From positions 1-63,921 of the forward strand of contig NZ_JAKRWM010000023.1 of NCBI RefSeq assembly GCF_022352055.1: a stretch of DNA of 63,921 nucleotides, in the 5' to 3' direction. The notes under the pieces are model-generated. The model saw nothing but the letters and a program-made list of their open reading frames with translations. It was not told the DNA's origin and did no database searches. This DNA comes from Cohnella mopanensis (lineage in GTDB: Bacteria > Bacillota > Bacilli > Paenibacillales > Paenibacillaceae). The position numbers and the translations under genes were made by a program. This document shows positions 8,184-16,919 of the stretch, one piece after another; within the stretch, counting starts at the first letter, position 1, and the number at the start of each line of letters is the position of its first letter.

Positions 8184-9165
8184 CTGGAAACTCTCCTTTA
8201 TACTTCTCTCGCTTACTTTCGCTGTCGACTCCAAGCCCCAAGAGGAGTCTATCTAATCCAATTGCACTAATTAGCAATCGCTCTTTCTTGTTTCCTAGTA
8301 ACTTTTGTGTCCAGTCTACAAAGCCACCATCACCAATATAATGCTCTATTCCATTGATCACAGTCTTAATTGTAAATTGAAACCCTTTGTAATACTGATT
8401 TTCCTTGTTCGAAGTGCTTATGCTAATCGCAATATCAAACTCATTCCCATGGTTAATGACTCTTGATAACAAGCCTGCACTATCCTTGTAGCCTTCACGT
8501 TCACTGAATATTATCTCGATATCGGAACCAAATAGCGTCTTGAATATACTTTGGTACATCCTAATTTGTTCCCAAAACGATTCTTTTTCAAAGGAATACG
8601 CCCCTTGGTCAATTCCCGAAGTCACCGTACAAAACAAATGAAAGTGAGGTAACATTCCAGGAGCATTTCCAAAAAATTGTGCCCGTATATGTCTATGTGT
8701 CGTGCAGATACGTATGAAATCCTCTCTTGAATTCTTTTTTGTTTGGATTAATTCACTGATGTGTAATGCCATTAAATTAGTTGCGTCTGACACGACTTCC
8801 GTTCCTCTTAAAGATGAAATGACCTTGTTTTGATCGACCTTGCCTACTACAGAAGTACAACCTAATGGTGCAACAGGGGAAAGCTGCAATGGAGAAGCCC
8901 TATGATTTAAAGCAATTTTCAAGATATCCAATTCCAACTGCTTTAACTGAAGTACATCTGCCATCGCTGGTTGAACGAAGCGGTTTTCTTTATATCTATT
9001 AAGTAGCTCGCTTGGAGACATTAATTTTGATCTCTCATTGAATACTTTCAGAAGAAGCGTGTTTAAGTCGCTACCCGATATTTCGTTAACTAACTTAGAA
9101 ACTAAATCGGAATTCCCTAGCTTTTTTAGAATTCTTTCAAGGTCTGCTGAAAGAGTTGGATTCAA
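8143..9165 (-). CDS. Uncharacterised protein with class-II aminoacyl-tRNA-synthetase-like features
   Basis: About 340 residues. I do not recognise a named family. RGTEVVSDATNLMALHISEL and CTTHRHIRAQ resemble motif-1/motif-2-type elements, and IGDGGFVDWTQKLLG followed by ISAIGLDRLLLG resembles the GG(R)YD and G-(I/L)-(E/D)-R-L motif-3 end of HisRS/HisZ-like catalytic domains. There is no visible anticodon-binding or editing domain. An AAGGAG site touches the ATG at 9174 but sits nine bases from a TTG at 9165, so the TTG is the better start. The gene is more AT-rich than its right-hand neighbour and overlaps the VOC gene, suggesting a joint function or transferred unit. Confidence 0.45.
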   Translation of the reverse strand: MNPTLSADLERILKKLGNSDLVSKLVNEISGSDLNTLLLKVFNERSKLMSPSELLNRYKENRFVQPAMADVLQLKQLELDILKIALNHRASPLQLSPVAPLGCTSVVGKVDQNKVISSLRGTEVVSDATNLMALHISELIQTKKNSREDFIRICTTHRHIRAQFFGNAPGMLPHFHLFCTVTSGIDQGAYSFEKESFWEQIRMYQSIFKTLFGSDIEIIFSEREGYKDSAGLLSRVINHGNEFDIAISISTSNKENQYYKGFQFTIKTVINGIEHYIGDGGFVDWTQKLLGNKKERLLISAIGLDRLLLGLGVDSESKREKYKGEFPDESSIRRNYSIVE

Positions 9166-9429
9166 TGGAATCATCTCCTTGAGTATCTTCTATAAAACAA
9201 ACTTTGTTCCCTCACTGAGTTGGATATTTATGGATTATTATATATGAGATTTGCATTTGATCAATATCATTTTCCATAAAAGCTACCGGGTTGACCTTGC
9301 GGACTGCGCTCCAACTGTCGCTTGCTCCCTTGTAGGTGATCGACTTGCCTGCACGATTTGTTAGAAAATTAAGGAACTTAAGGGGTGCTTTTCCCGTAAT
9401 AGATTTAGACTGACCCTAAGGAGGTAACC

Positions 9430-11505
9430 ATGAAAAAAAGAAAATCGTTTTGGCTATTTGCTCTGACGCTGACGTTATCGATGCTCGTTCCATCAGGCGT
9501 AATGGCGGCCATCGCAAGCGAGAAGACTCCGGCTTACGAGGATACGCTTAAGGCCGCATCCGAGAAAGCGGCACTACTGACTGGACAATACGGCACGACA
9601 AGCGTTCAATACGCGCTGATCGATCAAGGAAAGATCGTCGTCTCCGGTCAATCCGGAATGAACGATAAAGCCGAGAAGAAGCCGTTAACCGCGAACACGA
9701 TGTACGGGATCGGCTCGACAAGCAAAATGTTCACCACTGCAGCCGTGATGAAGCTAGTGGATGCGGGCAAGATCGATCTGGATCAGCCCGTCGTAAAATA
9801 CGTAACGGATTTTACGATGCTAGACGAACGCTACAAGAAAATTACGCCTCGCATGCTGCTGAACCATTCCGCTGGTTTCGCCGGGTCGTCGCTGACGAGT
9901 GCATTTTTGTTCGCGGATAACGATACTTACGTGCACGATACGTTGCTGAAACAGCTGGCCGAACAGAAATTGAAAGCCGACCCGGGGGCTTATTCGGTCT
10001 ATTGCAATGATTGTTTTACTCTAGCAGAGATTATGGTTGAGAGAGTCAGCGGCATGGACTTCACGTCCTATATTCATCAGTCTTTTACCGAACCGCTGGG
10101 TATGTCGAACACGCAAACGTCTCAGGATCGTCTGAACGTCTCCGCGATGGCGGGACTTTACCTTCCCGGCTTTCGCAATCAACTGCCGAACGAGACGGTT
10201 AACGCCATTGGAACGGGTGGAATCTATTCCACTGCGGAGGACTTGGTTCGATTCTCGCAGATTTTCACGAAACAAACCGAAGGCATCCTATCATCCCATT
10301 CGGTAGACGCGATGGCTCAAGCGGAGTACAAAAAAGGCCTCTGGCCTAAGGACGCCGATACCTCTGTCAATTATGGATTGGGATGGGACAGCGTCGACCT
10401 GTTCCCGTTTGGGGACTACGGCATTCAGGCGCTTACCAAGGGCGGAGATACGATTCTGTATCATGCATCGCTAGTCGTTCTACCCGGCAAGAACATGGCG
10501 GTTGCCGTTCTTTCTTCAGGAGGCTCCAGCACGATCAATGGGCTGCTAGCAAAGGAGATTCTGCTTCATGCATTGAAGGAGAAAGGCGAGATCGACGAGA
10601 TCAAGGCCGAGAAATCGTACGGAAAGCCGGTTAAAGCCGACATGCCGAAGGAATTGCTCGGGTCTACGGGGATCTACGGCTCAACGAATCAGTTGATTAA
10701 GGTCGACATCTCCGCGGGCGGAGATATGTCGATTACCACTCCGCAAGTGCCGAATTATCCAGCCGAGAAGTACACGTATTCGGCGGACGGCTCGTTCATG
10801 AGCGCGGACGGAAACGTGAAGATCAACCTGGTTAAGGAGCAGAACGACCGCACCTACATTTGGATTCGACAATATATCGCGCTACCCGGACTCGGCCAGA
10901 TCGCCTTGTCGCAGTACGCCGCCGAGAAACTCGAGCCCAATGACGTCTCCAAGGAGACATTGGCCGCTTGGACGGAGCGTGACGGCAAACGTTATTATCC
11001 GATCAACGAAAAATATACTTCCGTCGCCTTTATGCTGACCTCATCCGTACAAATTCAATTGTTCAAAGAAGCGCCTGGTTACGTATTGGACAAAAAAATA
11101 ACGGGACCGAATACGGCGGCCACCGACCTTCAGATTCCGACGATGGGCGGCAGGGACTCTGATGAACTCAATTTCTATAAGCAGGACGGCATCGAGTATC
11201 TTCAGCTCGGGGGCAGCCTGCTTGTGAGCGGGGATGCCTTAAAGCCGATCTATTGGGGCAAGAGCTCCTCGGTGACGATTCCGGCTAGCGGTTATGCGAA
11301 GTGGTACTCTATCCCCGACCGAGCCGCCGGCAAAACGATGAAAGTCGAACCGCCTTCCGAAGGCTCTTATGCCGTATACGACGAGAACGGAATGATCGTG
11401 GATTTCGGCGTCGTCAGCCCGGACAATACGACCGTGCTGCCCAAGAACGGCACCATCATGTTCGCGGGCAAAGCCGAATCGAAGTTCGAAATTACATTGA
11501 AATAA
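9430..11505 (+). CDS. Secreted serine hydrolase, class C beta-lactamase/PBP4* fold
   Basis: The 691-residue protein begins with a signal peptide (MKKRKSFWLFALTLTLSMLV, cleavage near VMA). The penicillin-binding fold covers roughly residues 40-385. The nucleophile motif is S96-T-S-K99 (GIGSTSKMF) and the second motif Y191-C-N193. KGGD probably replaces the KTG triad. After it come about 300 residues of beta-rich sequence without a recognised name. AAGGAGG lies seven bases before the ATG, so the start is firm. Such proteins are esterases, D-aminopeptidases or cell-wall peptidases as often as beta-lactamases. Monocistronic. Confidence 0.85.
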   Translation: MKKRKSFWLFALTLTLSMLVPSGVMAAIASEKTPAYEDTLKAASEKAALLTGQYGTTSVQYALIDQGKIVVSGQSGMNDKAEKKPLTANTMYGIGSTSKMFTTAAVMKLVDAGKIDLDQPVVKYVTDFTMLDERYKKITPRMLLNHSAGFAGSSLTSAFLFADNDTYVHDTLLKQLAEQKLKADPGAYSVYCNDCFTLAEIMVERVSGMDFTSYIHQSFTEPLGMSNTQTSQDRLNVSAMAGLYLPGFRNQLPNETVNAIGTGGIYSTAEDLVRFSQIFTKQTEGILSSHSVDAMAQAEYKKGLWPKDADTSVNYGLGWDSVDLFPFGDYGIQALTKGGDTILYHASLVVLPGKNMAVAVLSSGGSSTINGLLAKEILLHALKEKGEIDEIKAEKSYGKPVKADMPKELLGSTGIYGSTNQLIKVDISAGGDMSITTPQVPNYPAEKYTYSADGSFMSADGNVKINLVKEQNDRTYIWIRQYIALPGLGQIALSQYAAEKLEPNDVSKETLAAWTERDGKRYYPINEKYTSVAFMLTSSVQIQLFKEAPGYVLDKKITGPNTAATDLQIPTMGGRDSDELNFYKQDGIEYLQLGGSLLVSGDALKPIYWGKSSSVTIPASGYAKWYSIPDRAAGKTMKVEPPSEGSYAVYDENGMIVDFGVVSPDNTTVLPKNGTIMFAGKAESKFEITLK

Positions 11506-11512
11506 GGAACGA

Positions 11513-11547
11513 AAGGGAGCCCTCCGACTAGCTCGGAGGGCTCCCTT
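11513..11547 (+). terminator. Terminator of the serine hydrolase gene
   Basis: AAGGGAGCCCTCCGA and TCGGAGGGCTCCCTT form a perfect 15-bp stem with a five-base loop, starting eight bases after the stop codon. The 3' T tract is short, so it may depend mainly on stem strength. Confidence 0.85.
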
Positions 11548-11625
11548 ATTCTAGATGCTTACCTCAATTGGCGATGTATTCAATACCTGCATACTGTTAT
11601 ATTTCTTTAAGCCTTAATCGTCAGA

Positions 11626-12852
11626 TTAATTGCCATCATTTGGATTCGTGTTCGGATTCGGATTCGGGTTCGGGTTCGGGTTCGGGTTCGGGTTCGGGTT
11701 CGGGTTCGGGTTCGGGTTCGGGTTCGGGTTCGTGTTCGGATTCGTGTTCGGATTCGTGTTCGGATTCGGATTCGTGTTTGGGTTCGATTCCGTGTTCGGA
11801 TTCGGGTTCGATTCCGTGTTCGGATTCGGGTTCGTCGCAGGCTCCGATGTCGATGGTGTAGTCGTCTCAGGTTTGGTAACTAGCGATTCGCTTACCGTAA
11901 CTGGGATCGGGTTACCCTCCTTGTTCTGCACCAAATTGCCATATAGCGTCATCAGGTCGCTGATATCGACTAACGGCATATTGGACGGATCGAATGGCAA
12001 AGCCTTATGCAACTTGATAATGATCGTCTTCAAGTCCTCGGACAGCTCGAAGCTATCTAGCTTCGGATCTAGCGGCACGCCGTTGATTTTAATCTGGGAC
12101 AGGTCGAAGGACTTTGGATCGATCCGTACAGTCAACTTCAGATTCAACTTGTCGCCTGCCTCAAAGCGCGCTCCTGTCACATCGAGAGGTTGGGACTCTT
12201 CGAACTTTTTAGCGGATGCGAAGGCTCCAACAGCGAGCTCTTCTCGATCTGCTGGTATTTTTCCACCGAACGTACCATTCGGAGCGTTATTTAGTAAATT
12301 AAGCTGGAGAGCCAACCCGACGTAACCTTTAGCCCAGTCGGAAACGGTATCGTCAACAGCTGGGGCCGGGGTCGCCGCTCCCTTACTCAAGCCCAATCCC
12401 TTAACTAAAAATGTGGCTAATTGCTCCTTGGTCACCTTGGCTGCAGGGTCGTAGTTATCGTCGCCCACGCCATCCGTTATTCCTGCTTTCTTCAACGCTT
12501 CGATAAAGGGTAACGCATCGCCGGTCGCAGCATCGTTGGCTTTTACGTCTTTGAAGGATGATTCCTTGAGATCTGTGTCGACTTTTAAGCCAAAAATTAG
12601 CGCTGACACCTTCGCGAATTGGGCGCGATTCATCTCTTCTTTCAATCCGAAATCACTATCGGATACACCGTCAAAGACGCCTGCTGATATCAACGCATCA
12701 ATCTTGGCCTTCGTCGCTGCGTCCAAGTCTTTTAGGTCGGTGAAATCGGCCGACGTCTTCGCTGAAATCACGCTGCCGCCAAACGGCATGACGGAGGTCA
12801 AACCAAGCGCCAATACCATAGACCGGATAAGAGATTTCTTCTTCATGGTCAA
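11626..12852 (-). CDS. SLH-domain surface protein with Asn-Pro/Asn-Thr repeat tail
   Basis: The 408-residue protein has a signal peptide (LVLALGLTSVMPFGGSVISA). Two SLH-type modules follow (DLKDLDAATKAKIDALISAG and ATGDALPFIEALKKAGITDG). A further SLH-like region (SDWAKGYVGLALQLNLL) precedes a beta-rich domain. The last ~75 residues are TES-NPNPN, NTNPNPN and (NP)n repeats encoded by a hexanucleotide tract. The SLH domains bind the cell wall at the N-terminus, so the tail should extend outwards as a flexible stalk. It lies downstream of an OmpR-type two-component pair on the same strand, with a 109-base AT-rich gap that could carry its own promoter. Confidence 0.85.
   Translation of the reverse strand: MTMKKKSLIRSMVLALGLTSVMPFGGSVISAKTSADFTDLKDLDAATKAKIDALISAGVFDGVSDSDFGLKEEMNRAQFAKVSALIFGLKVDTDLKESSFKDVKANDAATGDALPFIEALKKAGITDGVGDDNYDPAAKVTKEQLATFLVKGLGLSKGAATPAPAVDDTVSDWAKGYVGLALQLNLLNNAPNGTFGGKIPADREELAVGAFASAKKFEESQPLDVTGARFEAGDKLNLKLTVRIDPKSFDLSQIKINGVPLDPKLDSFELSEDLKTIIIKLHKALPFDPSNMPLVDISDLMTLYGNLVQNKEGNPIPVTVSESLVTKPETTTPSTSEPATNPNPNTESNPNPNTESNPNTNPNPNTNPNTNPNTNPNPNPNPNPNPNPNPNPNPNPNPNPNTNPNDGN
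11640..11830. repeat. Hexanucleotide tandem repeat coding for the Asn-Pro tail
   Basis: From about 11666 to 11731 the plus strand is an unbroken run of about eleven GGGTTC units. Variant units (GTGTTC, GGATTC, GATTCC) lie on both sides from 11640 to 11830. Units are six bases, so copy-number changes keep the SLH gene in frame and only change stalk length. Confidence 0.95.
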
Positions 12853-12961
12853 TACTCAACCTACCTTTTAGTAATAATTTATGTTGCTTACAACCCGACA
12901 GTTATTATCCTAGCATCATTTTAAATCTTATAATCTTAATGAAATATTAATGGATTTCCCC

Positions 12962-14389
12962 TTAATCATCATTCCGGTAGCCCGACTGCTTTTTTGGAAG
13001 ACTCACTTGGAACAAGGTTTCCCTATACGGAGTGCTGCTCAATTGTACACTTCCGTGATGAGATTCTACGATCTCTCGGACGATTGACAGTCCGAAGCCG
13101 AATCCATCGCTTCTTCTTCCTCCATCAACACGATAGAATCGTTCAAAGATACGCCCTTGATCCTCAGGCGCGATTCCCCTGCCTCTATCTTTGATCGTAA
13201 TGTACACTTCTTCCTCTTCTTCCGTTAATCCGATTCCGAGGAAATGTCCTTCACTCCCATATCGAATAGCATTGTCCAGCAAGTTGCGGAAGGCTCGTTC
13301 GATAAGAGGAGCATTGAGAGCAATCTTCACGTCCCTATCGGGTATGTCCACTTCGACTGTGAAGTCCTGACCATCCAGAATCAACAGGTAATCAGCGACG
13401 ATCTGTCGCATCATGTCGGACAAGTTGTGCAAAGTGAATCGAAGTTCGAGTAAATCCTCATCCTGTCGCGAGATGTCGAGCAGTTGATCCAGTAGATTGT
13501 CCATGTAGCGGGATCGCTGTAGAATGATTTTCGCACCGCTCTGAAGTTCGTCCTCGTCTTTATAGGCACCTGCGCGAATCGTTTCGGCATAGCCCAGAAT
13601 TAGGGTCAGCGGTGTTCGCAGATCGTGGGAAAGATTGGAGAGCAGCAGCTTGCGCCGGTTATCGAATTGCTTGATTTGACCGGTCTGGCTGTGAATCCGA
13701 TGCGCCATCTCATTGTAATGCCGAGTAAGCTGGCCGATCTCATCCTTCGATTTGTCATCCAGCACAATAACGTCGCTTTGAAAATTGACATGATTGAGCG
13801 CCTTGTTCAGCTTGCCGATGCGCCGATTAATAGAAGAGAAAAACCATAGAGATAGCAAATACGGCACCAGGGCGGATAATAGGAATGGCAAGATTAAAGT
13901 GTAAATAACCTTATTCGTGCGCGCATAGAAGAAGTACTGCCCTTCTTGCATCGCTTCGCTTGGCAAACTTAAGAGTAAATAATAGGACTGCCCATATTGG
14001 TCAAGGGAATAAACGAGTGATACAGGCTCGTCGGTACCCCAAAGGTTGTTTGGCATATTTACCATACGATCCACCAGTTGCTTGAAGTCGTAACGCCCCG
14101 TTTCGCCTAAAGTATCATAGATTACCGTCCCGTCAGGAGCGATCCATTCCAAGCGCAAATCCGGATTCCGGCTATGAACCGAATCCAGTAGTGGATGAAT
14201 GTTATTTGCGTCCAAAGCGCTTTGCTGCTCGATTAGATTCAGTGTCTCACGCGAAATGGAGTTCAACTTTTCTAAATTGTAGCCCTTAGCCCAAATCGAA
14301 CCCACAACTATAGAAAGCAAAATAAACAGAACCAAGCTGCTCACGGCGCTGATCAGCATAATGACCCATAGCTTTGTACGATTTTTCAT
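12962..14389 (-). CDS. Membrane sensor histidine kinase (OmpR-partner type)
   Basis: The 475-residue protein has TM1 at about residues 9-33, an extracellular domain of about 125 residues and TM2 at about 162-186. A HAMP-like linker (SSINRRIGKLNKALNHVNF) follows. The HisKA box SNLSHDLRTPL places phosphorylated His at 255. The N box (NLLDNAIRYG), DRGRGI and GFGFGLSIV form the ATPase domain. Its start overlaps the regulator's stop by four bases (ATGA), so the pair is cotranslated. The nearby SLH-tail gene on the same strand is a plausible target. Confidence 0.92.
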   Translation of the reverse strand: MKNRTKLWVIMLISAVSSLVLFILLSIVVGSIWAKGYNLEKLNSISRETLNLIEQQSALDANNIHPLLDSVHSRNPDLRLEWIAPDGTVIYDTLGETGRYDFKQLVDRMVNMPNNLWGTDEPVSLVYSLDQYGQSYYLLLSLPSEAMQEGQYFFYARTNKVIYTLILPFLLSALVPYLLSLWFFSSINRRIGKLNKALNHVNFQSDVIVLDDKSKDEIGQLTRHYNEMAHRIHSQTGQIKQFDNRRKLLLSNLSHDLRTPLTLILGYAETIRAGAYKDEDELQSGAKIILQRSRYMDNLLDQLLDISRQDEDLLELRFTLHNLSDMMRQIVADYLLILDGQDFTVEVDIPDRDVKIALNAPLIERAFRNLLDNAIRYGSEGHFLGIGLTEEEEEVYITIKDRGRGIAPEDQGRIFERFYRVDGGRRSDGFGFGLSIVREIVESHHGSVQLSSTPYRETLFQVSLPKKQSGYRNDD

Positions 14390-15075
14390 CGTCCATCTCC
14401 TGAAAACCGATATCCGATACCCCGCATGGTATGAAGGTGAATCGGGGAATCAGCAGAGTCTCCAAGCATAGTGCGGAGTCGGTTAATAAAAACACTCAAG
14501 TTATTGTTGTCAATATTGTCATGTTTCCAGATATGTTGGTAGATGTGTCTTCTGGTCAGCGTGCGATCGGGATTTGTCATAAATAATTGCAGAAGCTGGC
14601 ATTCAATCTCGGTTAATAAGTGCTGAATCCCGCCATTATGCAGAACTAAATTGTCCACATCGAGAACAAGGTTGTTTAATCGAACGACCTTGGACGGATG
14701 GGAGTCATGGGAACTATACCTCCTTAATTGGGCTTGAACTCGGGCAACCAGCTCCATTGGACTAAATGGCTTTGTGATATAATCGTCAGCTCCTAAACCG
14801 AGTGTGTCCACCTTATCCTGCACCTCTCTTCTGGCGCTAAGCGCGATAACGAGCGTCTTTGAACTCGTTTTGCGCAAGTACTGAAGCACCTCGAAGCCAT
14901 TACCATCATCCATCATTAAGTCCAAAATCATTAATTCAATGGGACGCTCTTGTATCAGCCCAATCGCCTGTCGCCCCGACTCGGCTTCGATGATTTGCAA
15001 GCCCGCCCGCTCCAGGTGAATGCGAATTAGCGAGCGAATTTCCGGCTCGTCATCGACAATTAGAATTTGGATCAT
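14386..15075 (-). CDS. OmpR-family response regulator
   Basis: The 229-residue protein has a receiver domain (MIQILIVDDEPEIRSLI) with phospho-acceptor D52 (LMILDLMM) and a C-terminal winged helix (RRHIYQHIW, LSVFINRLRTMLG, IRGIGYR-like end MRGIGYRFSG). The ATG at 15075 is preceded by a purine-rich GGGAGAG site and starts where the family starts. An in-frame ATG at 15102 would add nine unneeded residues. First gene of the regulator-kinase unit. Confidence 0.92.
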   Translation of the reverse strand: MIQILIVDDEPEIRSLIRIHLERAGLQIIEAESGRQAIGLIQERPIELMILDLMMDDGNGFEVLQYLRKTSSKTLVIALSARREVQDKVDTLGLGADDYITKPFSPMELVARVQAQLRRYSSHDSHPSKVVRLNNLVLDVDNLVLHNGGIQHLLTEIECQLLQLFMTNPDRTLTRRHIYQHIWKHDNIDNNNLSVFINRLRTMLGDSADSPIHLHTMRGIGYRFSGDGR

Positions 15076-15239
15076 TTTCTCTCCCACTCTCCGTAAGAAC
15101 AATCGTCTCTTCAGTTGACCTCTTTTTCATCATAATATCAAAAATGAACATGAAGATAGTGGAAATCTATTGGTGGAGCTATCGAAATTATTTTCAGCAC
15201 CGCTTTTTCCTCCTATTTACATCTCAGCTACTCGGTGAT

Positions 15240-15249
15240 ACTATATAGT
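15240..15249. promoter_or_regulatory. Possible PadR operator
   Basis: ACTATATAGT is a perfect 10-base palindrome 36 bases before the PadR start codon, inside an AT-rich stretch that also contains a second, related word (GTACTAAGTTATAC). PadR repressors often bind such sites in their own promoters. The site assignment is inferred. Confidence 0.4.
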
Positions 15250-15285
15250 GGTACTAAGTTATACAAAGTAGCATGGAGGACTTCA

Positions 15286-15615
15286 ATGGAAAACCTTACG
15301 GAATTGCTGAAAGGAGTTTTGGAAGGCTGCGTACTTGAAATCATCGGCCGGAAAGAAACTTATGGGTATGAAATCGTAAAAACGCTAAATTCGCTCGGTT
15401 TTGAAGATGTTGTCGAAGGAACGGTCTACACCATCTTGATACGGCTAGAAAAAAATAAACTCGTCGACATCGAGAAAAAACCGTCCGAAAAAGGACCGCC
15501 AAGGAAATTTTATAGTCTGAATGAAGCCGGGCGGCACGAACTGTCCCTGTTCTGGGAGAAGTGGGGATATGTTTCGTCAAGACTTGCTCAACTAAAGGAG
15601 GATAGCCATGTTTAA
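15286..15615 (+). CDS. PadR-family transcriptional regulator
   Basis: The 109-residue protein has the PadR winged helix. KGVLEGCVLEIIGRKETYGY is followed by EIVKTLNSLGF, EGTVYTILIRLEKNKLV and KPSEKGPPRKFYSLNEAGRH. GGAGG six bases before the ATG at 15286 marks the start. It leads a unit PadR, DUF1048, ABC ATPase, ABC permease. In many Firmicutes this arrangement is a drug-inducible efflux operon repressed by PadR. It overlaps the next gene by eight bases. Confidence 0.9.
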   Translation: MENLTELLKGVLEGCVLEIIGRKETYGYEIVKTLNSLGFEDVVEGTVYTILIRLEKNKLVDIEKKPSEKGPPRKFYSLNEAGRHELSLFWEKWGYVSSRLAQLKEDSHV

Positions 15616-15962
15616 GACCATTTCCGCTTCGTTAAAAGATTTGCGGCAGCAAAAAAAGGCGTACAAAGAATGCGTAAGACGTTCAAAAGCGCTCCCGAAC
15701 GATTACCACGAAAGTTTACAATATCGCATCTCGATACATGCTCAATTTCGCGTCTTCCGATCCTGGCGTCATCAACCTGTTCCCCGAAATGCTCGACATG
15801 TTCGAGTTGGCAGCCGCTGAAGGACGGGATGTTCTGGAGCTTGTGGGAAACGACGTTATGGCGTTCTGCGACGGTTTGCTCGAAGGCGTTTCCGCTCAGA
15901 CCTGGACCGGGAAAATGAGAGCCAAAATGAACGAGTCCATTCATAAAAAGCTTGGAAGATAG
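15608..15962 (+). pseudogene. DUF1048 family gene, broken by a +1 frameshift
   Basis: The first frame starts MFKTISASLKDLRQQKKAYK and reads to RSKALPNDYH. It then drifts into nonsense ending at 15820. One frame over, the sequence continues KVYNIASRYMLNFASSDPGV and ends KMNESIHKKLGR at 15962, including the family's AAEGRDVLELVGNDVMAFCD segment. Removing one base at about 15710 (the G between CAC and AAA) restores one ORF of about 118 codons. DUF1048 proteins usually sit between a PadR gene and an ABC pair, as here. A sequencing error or a real mutation would both fit; no slippery sequence argues for programmed shifting. Confidence 0.8.
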
Positions 15963-15974
15963 GAGGAGATCGGG

Positions 15975-16919
15975 ATGAAATCAAACGATTGGGCCATTGA
16001 GGTAATAGGCCTCAAAAAATCCTATAAGAACGTAGAGGTTCTGCGCGGAGTGAACTTCACCGTGCAGAAGGGTTCAACCTTCGCCCTTCTCGGATCCAAC
16101 GGCGCGGGTAAAACCACAATGATCAAAATTCTTGCCACCTTGCTCCAACCCGACAGCGGAAGCGCGAAGATTAATGGCGATGACGTAACCAAACAGCCCG
16201 AGCACATACGCAAGGAGATCAGCCTGACAGGACAAAGCGTAACCGCAGACTACATCCTGACCGGGCGCGAGAATCTGCGGATGATGGCCAAACTCCGCCA
16301 TTTGCCCGACCCCGACAAACAAGCCGAGGAGTTGTTACGCCGCTTTGACTTGCTCGATGCCGCCGATCGCCGAATCTCCACTTATTCCGGAGGTATGTGT
16401 CGGCGCTTGGATTTGGCCATGAGCTTATTAGGCAACCCGTCGGTCATCTTTCTCGACGAGCCGACCACCGGTCTTGACCCGCAAGCCCGTATTGCTATGT
16501 GGGATATGATCAAGGATTTGGCGAGATCGGGTGTCACCGTCTTTCTAACCACGCAGTATTTAGAGGAAGCCGATCATCTAGCCGATCAAATCGCGATCTT
16601 GCACGAAGGTCATATCGTGGCTACCGGGAGTCCGGCGGAACTTAAAAATAGATTGCCTCGGGGTCATATCGAACTTCGATTCGACAATGAATCAACGCTA
16701 AATCAAGCACGCGAACTGTTCAAAGAATTCAACGCGACCGCAGATTCAAACAATCTCACGCTCTCCGTCATTACAGACGGAAGTACAAGACAGATGCTGC
16801 GATTGCTAACGAAAGCGGCGGAAGCCGACATAGAAATTGCCGAGTTTGCCCAGAAGCTGCCTACGCTTGAAGATGTGTTTCTCGCAATCGTCACCAGCAA
16901 AAAGGAGGGCTCCAAATGA
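15975..16919 (+). CDS. ABC transporter ATP-binding protein, DrrA-like
   Basis: The 314-residue protein has Walker A GSNGAGKTT (about 38-46), signature YSGGMCRRLDLAMSLL, Walker B VIFLDEPTTGLDP and a C-terminal DrrA-type extension of about 90 residues. The signature has Cys-Arg in place of the usual Arg-Gln. GGAGG is seven bases or so before the ATG. It overlaps the permease gene by four bases (ATGA), so the two products form one exporter. Context points to efflux of a drug or lipid-like compound. Confidence 0.9.
   Translation: MKSNDWAIEVIGLKKSYKNVEVLRGVNFTVQKGSTFALLGSNGAGKTTMIKILATLLQPDSGSAKINGDDVTKQPEHIRKEISLTGQSVTADYILTGRENLRMMAKLRHLPDPDKQAEELLRRFDLLDAADRRISTYSGGMCRRLDLAMSLLGNPSVIFLDEPTTGLDPQARIAMWDMIKDLARSGVTVFLTTQYLEEADHLADQIAILHEGHIVATGSPAELKNRLPRGHIELRFDNESTLNQARELFKEFNATADSNNLTLSVITDGSTRQMLRLLTKAAEADIEIAEFAQKLPTLEDVFLAIVTSKKEGSK

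Noticed and set aside
9250..9380. A minus-strand stretch reading YKGASDSWSAVRKVNPVAF, similar to the SWSDW...NPVA tails
   Set aside because: The DNA match to the tails is short (about 12 bases), and the YKGxSDxW phrase is common at ends of other small secreted proteins. It is probably a separate gene remnant or chance.
11630..12325. Long plus-strand frame with Phe-Gly repeats
   Set aside because: It is the antisense shadow of the hexanucleotide tract in the SLH gene, which has a signal peptide and SLH domains on the minus strand.
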